DNA from: Clytia hemisphaerica
Taxonomy: Eukaryota > Cnidaria > Hydrozoa > Leptothecata > Clytiidae
Length of the DNA: 64,000 nucleotides
NCBI GenBank assembly: GCA_902728285.1
Contig: CACVBU010000359.1
Span: 2,704,386-2,768,385 of the forward strand
Reading direction: 5' to 3'
Below the pieces are notes generated by a model. That model was not told the origin of the DNA. It made no database searches and was given only the letters and a program-made list of their open reading frames with translations. A program made the position numbers and the translations under genes. The first letter of the stretch is position 1; every line of letters begins with the position of its first letter. Positions 1 to 12,300 of the stretch are shown in pieces.

Positions 1-380
1 AGATAGGTAAATCTCTAATATAAGCTTAAATTATTCACGTTGTTTCCATTATAAAACGTGGTTCGATAATAAAAGTTGGTCTAATAATCCAAGTTGGTCT
101 TATATGTGGCGTGTGCACATTTCAGGTCCAACCAACCGTTTACACCTATAGATTCATGATAAGCACCGCTGCAATTACTTCAAAGATGATTAAGAAGCTA
201 TCCTGATTTTTTTTAAACAATACATCACTTGCATCATCCAATGAGATGTTGTAAAAGTGACGTAACGTCATAAGAAGTTGCAATGGCGCACAACACGAAT
301 TAAAACATTTAAACTTTTCGGTCCGGTCGAGCAACCACGATGCCTGTACATCATCGGTTTCAAAAAGTATTAGTACTTAC

Positions 381-3300
381 TGATTTCTCTCTGAACTGCA
401 TTTGTAAAATTGCATCGTTTCCTGCATGGCAAAAGCAGCACAATCTTGAGCGCGCGTGCTGGAAGCAGACACAAATGAGCGACAAAGTTCATTCAATATT
501 TCAACTGGAAACTTAGCATCATCGTAGACTGATGTTGGGTTACTCAAATCACTGGACGTATCGAATAAATTATCCATGTTGCCAACATCTACTGCGCCAA
601 TTAATCCGAAACATTTTCCAACCAGTGCGTAAATCTGCTCGCCGCGTTCTTTCGGCACTTGCATAAGCGCTTGTAGAAGTTCTTTAATACTAACGTCAAT
701 GTTTTCATTCTGGATAAGCGTTTCCTGCAGGTAAGTCGTGTTCGTTTCAAGGAGGTCACAGATACGTTGCAGAGCGAATTTCTGGACATCCTCGTTTTCA
801 CTTTTCATGGATTTGATTGCTGATTGCAATTCCAGCTTGAATTCTTTCAGAGACGTGATCCGACAACGTTGCTCTTCGATGAGTTGTTTGGCTTTGCGCA
901 AGGATGGGTGTTCAGGAAGGAAATAAACCTCCTTGAAATGGTCACGAAAATTCACTCTAAAAAGTAAAATGATATATTGTATTGTCACGAGACGTAAATA
1001 TAATGTAACCGCCTTTTCGACAATCCTGTAAGGCTGCCAAGGTTTCCAGAAAAAACAGTTTCGAGAAAAAATATTTTTGGTTCAAATGATAAGGTAGTTC
1101 TCCCTCATTTAAAATGAACGTTTATCAAACTTTTTTTTTCTCTGCCTAAAAACGAGATAATTTTCATGTTCTAGATAACAGTACTATGTCTAAACAGTAG
1201 CATTTTCTGGCAGAGTTTTTCTCCTGGGCTCCAACAATGGTAGCCCTCCCTTCCCCTGTCACAACGTTACTGCCTAAGATTATGTATCTGGTCAACTGAC
1301 GTTGGCGGCTGCGCAAAAATATTTTTCATTGAATTTTCCAAATCTGATCGTACCAGTGGAATGAACATGAAATTTTGTTGAAAATATTCCTTTCATGAAG
1401 GTTGAAAGTTTTTGATGACGTCATTTTGGAACAAGTTCTATACTTGTAATGTCAGAAAAAAACTCGAAAATTGGTTTTCAATGAGACATTCTCCACCATA
1501 TTCATACTTGGTCGCAATACTCTCGGGTACCTAATAAGCATCCCCCCGCTAATTAGTTTTTCGAAAATTTTGCAACCAGGACATTCTTATTGCAAAACCC
1601 TCTCCCTCTTTTGCCCTAATTCTGTTGTATGTTGTTCTGTTGTATTGTAGTAAAATTCTAGATCATCTTACAAAATTCACAATCTACTTTTCGGAACACA
1701 GCATATATAAATTTACCTGTTTCGGACGATGAGAAAATTAATGATCTCCAGAACGGGTTCTTCGCAATATTGGAGCAAGGGTAAGACGGTGGGGATGATT
1801 TGACTGATCAGAACACCGAGATATTCCTTTTCAACATTGTGAGTAAACGTCAACCAGGCTTCACAACAAATTTCTGAGAAATCTTTCATGTGTTTCAAAC
1901 TCAATTTCAGAATCGCCATCACCTAAAAATACGCACGACAAAGAAATGTTGTATCACTTGTGTTGCTCTTTTTATTGAAAACTTTGGAATGCATAATTAT
2001 TTAAAATGTACCGAAAAAAGGTACTCAAGAAGTGTCACCTGTTGATCACACAGAACATAATTATTCTAACCCTAACCCACCCACTACTAATTTTAAATGA
2101 AAATTTTCACTTGCCCCTGGCTTTTCCAGACTAATAGCGAGTTTATGTATTTGCACTTTTAAGGACGGTAGAGTGACTGAAGCGATTTGGAATAACCCGC
2201 AGTTTTGACCTGCAATATCGAGGACGGTAAAAGTGCTGATTTACCGTCGTCCTCAGCTGGTCAGTTTTTAGTAAAATTAGAACCTTACCGTCTCCGTCGC
2301 TGAAAAACACACATACATAAAATCGGTACTGTCTATTTGAAGCCCACTGACTTAAATTAGGTGACCTTGGTGATCTCGTCAAGCGCTCCTAGCCTACTTC
2401 ACTAAACTCAGCGTCATCAAAAACGATTAGAAAGCAAAATTCAGCCAGGAGCAGGCTCTAGTCTTACTAATGATCAGCAAAAACTTCTTTTCAAAAAGAG
2501 CAACTAAGAAGGGAAAAGTGTTTTGATTATATCTTTCAACTCAAAGTAGTCTTATTGTTATTTGGATTTTTAACATTTTCTCTCAAAATGGCGGCCTCGC
2601 CAAATGCTCCTAGTCTACTTCACTGGACTCAGCGTCATCAAAAACGATTAGAAAACAAACTTCAGCCAGGAGTAGACTCTAGTCTATGTAAGAACTGGCT
2701 ATAAATTAACAAACATACCTTTAAACGAACGGGTGTCAAATACTTCTTACCAAGGACATTCAACAAACAAATGATGCTCTTCAGGGCCGTCTTCTTCTCG
2801 TTCAAAGGACTGTTAATCAGCACAAAATTGAAGAAAGCCAAAACACCCAAAAGTTTCGGCTGTAAAAACATGGCCTGAAAAGAAAAGCGAAAAAAAAATC
2901 ATCTCTCTCTCTCTCTAATTGGAACAGCTCTGTTAAACGAACCTTTCTGTAATTCGAGTCTTTCTCTAATTCGAATCTTTCTCTAATTCGAAGAAAATTC
3001 TCCTCCCTTGCAGATCGAATTGGAGAGAGTTGACTGGATAGAAGCTGGAAGTCTAGATTGGAGCTATATACCACAATCGGGACAAAGCTTTGTGAAAAAG
3101 TAACAGATTAGAAGGCATCAAAATTCTTTAATACTCAGATGTAAAATGATAGAGTGGTAGTTCAATTGTGATTTCTTAATCATAGGACATTTCACAGTCG
3201 AATTGACTCATAGCTAATCAGAACCACCGTCTGATAACAACGTTCTGTCGGTATAAAATTTTGGATATTATTACGTGTAACCAACAGAAAGCCGATATAG

Positions 3301-6300
3301 GGGCGTAATTGGCCCTGATACCAATGATGCATTTCCACTAAGAAATGACCTACTCTGGCATCACAACACTAACTATTTTTTTAGTTTCTACCCTACTCTT
3401 ACTTAAAGCGTTTGAGATAAAAAAAATTGGAGAATTTTAATGTTATCGGGATGGTAATAAAAATTTCTGTTGAGGATGTCACATTTTCAGTCCAGGGTGT
3501 ATCCAAAAAAACTTGTAGTAATCTAGTGAAATTTCTTGCAAAATCTACGAAATCATCCATTAAGGTCTCTGAAATTTAGAAAAAAGGCTTAACACTCTAA
3601 AGAATGCCTACACAATAAAAAGGGTTAATTTTGGGACTTGAAGAGCTCAATATGGGGAAACTTACCACGTGCTCATCATTTTGAAAGTCTTTTGGCCCTT
3701 CGTAAGAATCGTCACTACCAACCAAGATTTTGAATCCGTGATAGACTTGATCACGGTTGACACTCATGTACAATATCAATTGGTTTAACACGTTCTGATA
3801 TTCTGATACTAACATTGTCTGCAGTTCTACTTGCGCTTCTTCCTACAAATAACGGATAAGAACAATTCGACTGAGGATGGAAAATAAATCTATATTTATA
3901 CCATTGACCGCCCCTAACAGTAATTTTTATCAAAAAGTTTTATCATGAAGAAGCAGTAAAGGGGTTAAATGTTCTAGTGCACATTATAAATGTTTGTTGC
4001 TTGAAAAAAAAACTAGAATTAAGGCGAAATTCGCGTAGGTGGCATTGTCAGAGAGAAAAAGTGGTCAGCCAAAAATGGATATGACTGAAGGATTTTGCTT
4101 TTAGCGTTCTTTAAAACAACTTTTCCTTTTCGAGTCGGAATTGGTACTGAAACCTGCCGCTTCATTTATGAAAAAATACACTAAAGTCTTAGAACCAATC
4201 TAATCTAAAAAAAATTTCCTGGTCACTTTTTCCTGAAAAATTTCACCAACGTTTTCCTACTCTTGCCGAAATTCTCGACGCTATAAACGTCTGAGAAAAA
4301 TGCGTTAAAAACCCATACCTGTAAATATCCTAAGCATTTTTCCAAGTGTTTTTCATCCGAGATGGTTCGAAGAAGATACGAGAAGATATACTTGAAATTG
4401 TTAAAGAGCATTTCACGGCGATTCTGTGAGGAATATTTGGCGAACAGGCGAAGAATGATGGATGAGTGAGTGGAAACATTCTCGACAATCTTTGGTAACA
4501 TTTCCGTAGCTGTTTCCTACAAATGAAGAAAGGCTACATAACATGATCAGACATTTTGAAAATGACATAAAGGAAACAGAAAGACCATTAGATCGAAACT
4601 ATAGTCAAGTAGCGTTGAATACGAAAAAAGGTCTTTTCTCCTGGATTGAACCCAAAAGCAACCTCTTGGCTTCGAAGAAACTTTAAACTTCGTACCTCAT
4701 TTTCTTGTATCGATTTATTAAAAAAAAAATCGAAAGTTTTCGAAACATCCTCCTAAAGGGCTACTTTAGTGGCGAAATTAAACAACAGTTTACTTTATTC
4801 TTTCAGGCTGGACAAATTTTTGGTTTGCCGTCACCCGACCGACCCTACCTTAAAACCTGCCAACCCAATAAATTTATTGCCATTCTAAAAAAGAATTTTT
4901 TTTTTCTTCAAAAACTTCAAACAATCAAATCAAAACTCGCATCTTGTTTGTCTCAAGCATAAGAATCGTGAATTTCCTGCTAGCACTCTTCTGTTTTCCA
5001 TTCAAAATTACCTAAATGTAAACAAACTGTTTTAACCCTTCCATGTACCAAAATTTCTTGAATCGTCAAAATGAAATAAATTTCCGACCGACCGACCCAC
5101 CTCCAAAATCTAGGGGTTTTGCCGGGTAACGGCAAACTTTTTTTAAGTCCAGCCTCATGAAAAGAAATTTTATCTTGTTAAAATAGCCCATATATTGTTG
5201 GAGTATGGGGAATCGGGCTGGTGATATATTGCGGACAGACAATACTTTGTGTAGTGTAAGTAGCCCTTAAGTAAATTCGACTGCTTTGAAACAGGGAGAT
5301 TTTCTTACCGTTAGGTAGGCTTTGACATCTGGAAATTCGAATAACTTAGCGATTGAAACAAACTCATCCGTTACCGTTTGGTAGTCCTTCCCTTCTTCCA
5401 ATGACTTTAAAACTTTCTTCACAGTCATGTTACAAAGCTGACTTTTGCTTGCCATGAATAGACTGTGATAAGACATCTTCTTAGCCCGTGCTATACTTTG
5501 TATCTGGTCCGCGGCTAAAGATGCCAGGAACTTGTCTTGAGTGACGAAGCAATTGAACAGTGAAATAACAACGATGGATGTGAATTGGTTTGAAGCCATT
5601 ATTCCTACATTTCCCATGGAAAGTATAAGAGTTTCCATGACACTGCTATCATTGGCTGCACTAGCTTTGACGAATGCTCCTGAGATTTGATCCATCGCTT
5701 GCCTGTACAATGTTTCACCACCTCCTAGAAATTTTACCAAAAGCATTAGAACGAAAACTTTAGTGTAAATGATGCGTAAATCTGCAACTTTCAGAGCTCT
5801 ATTACAATTTGAAGCATCGTCCCTTTTATATGTGCCAACCTACCCCAACTGAACGTAGAAAAAGTATAATATTTGCCGTAATTTTTTAAGAAACGTTTAA
5901 ATTATCTCTTGAAACTCAAAGCTAACATCGTTGGATTTTAAGTCTAATTAAAAAATTCTTATTAATTACAACAATTAATAAATGTACTGTAGGCTTTTAT
6001 ATATCAGCCGAGAAATTCCGTTTAAATAATTTGAAAACGATAGGAAACTTTCAACAAACCTTTGACTAAATCTTTTAGTGATTCACTCAAACAATATCTC
6101 GTCTCATAGTCTGGATCTAACAATAAATCCAGCACAGGTTGCCATAACGACCGTATCTCATCCATAGAATCAACATGGCGTACAAGACGTGATAAAGCCT
6201 GCGTCAGGTAGAGTTTGTATTTCTTGTTCAATGATTGTTTGACCATCAGAAAGAACGGCTTGAGGACACGGAAAACGTCCGGTGAATCAAGCTGTCCGGA

Positions 6301-9300
6301 TTCTTTGTCACCTTTAATAAATTAGAATGTTCAAGGTTGCTAGATTGCTGTTACTAGGTTGCTGGCTTCATTGAACGAAAAAAGAGTTTTGTTTTATTTC
6401 AGGTTATCGAAGCCATTAATGTTCATTCAAAATCATTTAGGTGCAGCGATTCAATTAAAATATGGCCAATTTGATGTATAGTATTTCGTCCATCATTTGA
6501 TCAAAGATCTTAAAAAAATTTAAAATTATTTTCGTACCTTTTTCACATGAGGTACAAGTAATAACAGCTCGTCCATTCCTCAAACCAATTTTTGAATTCT
6601 TGCTCAAAACACAAATGACTTTGGAGATGACCTCTCCAACTCTTTCCACCAAAGAAGGTGACGCTGACCTTACAAACATTAACAAATCATCTTCCACAAC
6701 ATGAAGTCCGTTCTCCTTCAAAGTCAACACAAACTCTGGCAACATCTTAAGCAACTGTTGATGAATGGTAGGTGGACTGTTGGAGTTGGCCATTGTATTT
6801 CTTATAATATGCGATATCCAGGTGTGACATTGGGCGTTTATACTGAGAACTAACAGTAAGTCTAAACAGCATTGTTGAATCGATACAGTATCACTTTGAA
6901 CCAACTGGTACATTTGGTATAATTCATCTTGAGTGAATGTAACGATTTTTAAGTCAAACCATGGCGGATCTATGGTGGAGATCCACGGAATAGAAGCAAG
7001 CTCTAAACAAGATTGTAAAATCTCCTCCGCAGCTGCTGTATCAAGGACGGTGGCCGATATGTAAAGACTCTTCAATAAGGTGATGATGTGTGGATAGTAG
7101 TCCTTGAAACTCCTGATTTTTCGTGGATGCTTGCAAAGCTGTATTATCATCTGATACACTTCTCCAAGTTGTATTTCAGCAAACAAATCTAAAAAACATT
7201 TTCGTAAACGGGTGACCCAGAAAAAAGTATAAGGGTAAAATTAATAAAGTAATTTGAAAAATGTAAAATATCATAAAAAATTGGGTATCAAATTGAATGA
7301 ACCATACATCAGCACAATAGCAAAATGTTCTCAATGTTCTAGCTTCGATTAACGACTTAAAAATCGCTAAAAAGTGTTAGTAGTTAATTAATCCTTTTTA
7401 CGACCTTTATCTATCCTTTTGAGGAGTGAATTAGCCAAAACTGTTGCAGGAAAGTGATATTAATTCTAGTAAACAATTATCCAAATGAAGGTCAACGGAT
7501 CAATAGTATCTGAAAAAAAACCTTTTAAAGGCTAAGTAAATTAAAGTAAATCCAGGGGGGTACCAAGCCAGTGTACTGGACCATAGGGTACTAACTTGAT
7601 TTTTGGATTTTTAAAAAAAAAAATTAGACAGACCACCACCCTTTTTAGTACACTGTACTAACTTTCTTCCACGATCGGGGCTTTGACACCACCCTTTTAG
7701 TACACTGTACTGGCGTTTCTCCACGACCAAATTTTTAATACCACCCTTTCAGTACACTGTACTGACTTTTCTCCATGACCGGATTTTTGATATCACCCTT
7801 TTAGTACACTGTACCAGGCTTTAACACCACCCTTTTAGTACACTGTACTAACTTTCTTCCACGGCCGGGGCTTTGACACCACCCTTTTAGCACACTGTAC
7901 TGACTTTTCTCTATGACCGGAGTTTTGATACCACCCTTTTGGTACACTGTACTAGCTGTTTTTTAGATCAGATAAGTTTAGAAACCACCCCTTATAGTGT
8001 ACTGTTCTAATTTTTTCTTGGCCAGATAAGTTTAATTGCCACCAATCATATACAAAGGTTTTGAAGCATTTTGCTAAGAAAAGCACCAAATTATATAAAA
8101 GGAAAGATTTGAATATTTAAATATTTGAATCCTTGTAGTGCAAACACTGAAACAATGAAACAGACAAAGTCATTCGAATACTGTGAAATTAGCTGAAATT
8201 AGCACGTAAAACACTCAAAACCAACTTTGAGTTATTTCCCTTCCTATGACTTGATTTCTGGTTGTCTGGCAAGCTGTATTGCAGTTTTTCTTTTTTGAAA
8301 AAGAAAAATATTAGAGACTTGAAAGCTTCGATTTGAACGTTTACACATTCAAATTCTTTTGTTGCCATAATGTAGATTTGGCTTTAAAGAAAATGTAAAC
8401 AAGATTGGACTTAAGGTCTCCACTTGTGCACGCTGCGACTCTGAAACAAATCTAATCAAGAAAACAGGAAACATTGGGAGAAAATCAGTGTACTAATTTG
8501 TATAGCTTAACCAGCCTTGAGTTGAAGGTGGTTTGACCAGCTTGGAGCTGGCAAATTAGGGCAAATATAAATGGGAATTCTCTGGGTTTGTGTGTTTCTA
8601 CCACTGAAATTAGTACAATGTACTAACTTCTCAGTGTGTATGAATTCAGAACACCACCCTTTTTAGTACAGTGTACTAACTTTTTCAATATATTTTTCTC
8701 AGAGGACCACCCTTTTAGTACACAGTACTAACTCAATTTAACCTAAAAAATACACCACCCCACCAGCTATGGGCCAGTACAGTGACTCGGTACCCCCCTG
8801 GTAAATCATCTCACCTGCTAAGCTGTCATCTTTCACATTTTGGAGAATCAACTCCATGATAAAGCAAAGCGATTTCAATTGGTTCAACCTGTTGCTACCA
8901 GAATTTGCAAGAAGCCCTTTGACAATGGTCATCATTTCCTCACGCAAGCCTTCTCTGATTAAATCATTCCTGAAAAAAATTATATCGAGGATGTGATCAT
9001 CGAACATTCAAAATAATGACTAGAATGGGTAAGAAAATTAAGGTAGTGCGAATAGAGGTCAATAGTGCCAAATTTAATAAAATTCAGACCATTAAAACTA
9101 GTTCTTAACCGATCGGAGGTAAAGTTGAAAAAAAATACAATCATCACACAAATAACCCATAGTGTTCACAGAGATCTCTACTGACAATTCAATCAATTTC
9201 ATTTTCTAGTTAATTGATTGGCCAATAAAAGTTTTTTGGTTGCATATTTTCCTTTTAAAATCATTCCATCCTCCTTTTTAATTACAGCTCCTTGTAAGAC

Positions 9301-12300
9301 ATCTTTTTCTTTTCAACCAACATTTTCTTTTATATTTTTTGGATAGATCCTACCAAAGCCTTTTAAGAAAACACTATTATGTGAGCCATGACTCACGTTG
9401 TATCTGTGTCACTGACAAAATAATGACCAATTGTCGATTTCATAATATCACAAGTTTCCTAAAATAAAATAAAAATCGAGGATGGAAAATATCATTGATG
9501 AAGATACCTTCTTTGATGGTTACACGATTCTAAATTCCTACCTTATTACACGAATATTACTAGGAAAGTATTCAACGGCCTTGAAATTAACACGCAAAAA
9601 AATTTACAAATTTTATTTGCTTTTTCAAGGACACCACAGCAGGTTTTAATTAAAGGGGTTTTAATTAACACAATTAATTTCTTAATTCGTGTTAATTACA
9701 TGTCTACTTATTTTCGTGTAATAAGGCATTTGAAAAAAGATCTTTGCAAGTTTGAGGAGTCGGTGTCAGTTTTCAAATTTGACAGATTAACTTGCTTTGG
9801 TTAAATAAAGTTTTTGGTTTTTAAACAAACCAGTTTAGAGCCCCCGAAAAAAGCTAAATTCTTTTAAAATTGTTACCTGATCTACCCTAAGTATGCTACA
9901 AGACTTTTTCAGCAAGGTTTTAAATGAATTCTGCAACAGTCCATTATGTAATGTTGATGGCCATAAGGACAAAACTTCATTCAAGACATTCAACAGATGC
10001 TTCTGAAGAAAGAAAGAATTAAAAAAGAACAATAAGGTAGACTTGTGATAGGTCATCTTTGCCAGGGTTAGTTATTGTTTATTGATGGATAGATATACAG
10101 TAATTATGCCCTCCGGTATCTCAGGATGGGCAATGGCTCAGTGTATTGACCAATAGCTGGTGGGGTGGTGTGATTTTCAAGCTAAATTTGAGTTAGTACA
10201 GTGTACTAAATAAAGTGATACCAAAGGTTTGATTGTAGAAAACAGTTTGTACAATGTACTAAAGTAAAAAGGGTGGTATTCTGAGTTGATTGACCCGGGA
10301 GGAGCCTCTGTGCCAAGTTTCAGCCACATATATTATTTCAAAAGTAAAAGCCCATTTCTTCCAGAATATATTGATAGGCAAGGAAAATAGGACGTCCTGT
10401 GACAAGCAGGCTGCTAGAGCAGTGAACTATAACAAAAGGTCATGTCCAAACTTATTTGGTCAAGAAACAGTTAGTACTGTGTACTAAAAGGTTGGTGTAA
10501 AAGCTCTCCAGGGTGAGGGAAATTGGCACATTGTACTAGAAAGCATGGTATTCAAAACTTCGAAAAATTCAGTAGTGTACAAAAAAGTGCAAACAGGTGA
10601 TGCCCAAACTCTGGCTGTTGAAAAAAGTAAGCACAGTGTACTAAAATGAGTGGTGGTCTAACTTTTTGGTAATGAATCCAAAATTTAAGTAAGTACCCAT
10701 GGCTTAACAATGAGTTGGTATTCTCCCCTGATTCCATCTAGGTGAATAGTTTATTACCAAACATATTTCTTAAAATGGATTGTTTAAAAAATCGTCTAAA
10801 AACTTAACTCGCATCACCTAGCTGAATCATCCAAACAGCAAATGAATCAACCCACATTAGGATCAAGAAAAAAATATTATATTACTGGTATGATTTTCAG
10901 GGGGGGGTCAGTGTACTAGAAGGCGGCATGTATGTGTACTACAAGGTATTTTTCAAAACTTGACACCCACCCACCCCTGAAGTACACCATACTACATGGA
11001 AAAATCCCAAAACCACCCCATACCCCCTATTTACTACCGGGTAGTACCTGGAAAAAAACCAAAACCACCCTATACCCCCCATTTACTACCGGTTACTACC
11101 TGGAAAAATCCGGAAAATAGAGAAACTTTTTTCCGAAAATCGGAAAATCGGGTAAACATTTTTCCAAAAATCGGGAGATCGGGAAAACTTTTTTTCGGAA
11201 AGTCGGGAAATTGGGAAAACTTTTTTCCAAAAATCAGAAAAATAGGAAAAATGTTCTCAAAAATCCAAAATGCGTGAGTAATCAAACTTTTCAAATATTA
11301 CGTGAGACCATGTGGAAATGCATGAGTCTCACAACCAATGCGTGAGAGTTGGCACCTCTAATGTACGAATGTTGAATGTTTGAATTCAAATGTTCGAATG
11401 TTTACATTGACTCGATAAACCTTTATTTCAGTAGGATCTGGTAGGATTTCAATTCATTCCAAGAAGTTTGGAAGAATGATCTTGGACAAACTTGGCTTGA
11501 TCAATTTATAATAGAACAACTTTACATTTCTATTTTAGCAGATAATTTCTGAACCTTTTTGTTTCCACACTGTTAACATCGATTTTGGACCCAACACCTC
11601 TATTTTGGTACACAGGTAGTAAAAATCAAAATCGATTTTGGACCCAACACCCCAATTATAGTACACAGGTAGTACATGACAATTTTTTTTCTCAAACACC
11701 CACCCACCCCAGGATACATGCCACCTTCTGGTACACTGACCCCCCCCTGTGATTTTGAAAATGAAAGATAAAACTGGGAGAGTATTTAGATCTCACCATA
11801 ACAACGTCATCTGTGGTAATTTCAATCATACGAACGATCTTATTCAACAATTGCATTGAATAGGTCTCATCCTTATCCTTTTCATTCTCGTTCTTCTCTT
11901 GACTTTTGATCAAAATAATCAACGTTCTTCTTAATGTTTTGATCAGTTCTTCATCTGTACTGTAAAGTAAAAGATGAACCATTAATCAGTGGTAATAAAG
12001 GATTTTAAACAGCATATTAGCACTTGTTCTTGAAATCTGGTGAATTACATAGAACTTTGGGACAGAAAAGCTGTATACTTCACTGAGATGGAAATACGTA
12101 TGAGACGAAAGACTGCACTTTTTTCTTAAACGTATTCAGGAGTTTCCATATTTAACACTCAGTAAGTGGGTAAAACGATATTGAAATACTCCTACTCTTG
12201 ATAAGCCTAATCCAGGACATTTTCTAATTAAACCCCTACCCATCTTTTATTACTAGAGCCAGATTCAATCCATCTTAAATCAATGTTCTAACCATGATGT

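Noticed and set aside
146..334. 62-codon minus-strand ORF left of ATR exon 20
   Set aside because: It does not resemble the next conserved ATR segment, and it would require an implausibly short intron.
10996..11294. ORFs on both strands rich in Lys/Gly/Phe
   Set aside because: They arise from degenerate tandem repeats inside the 10898-11749 element.
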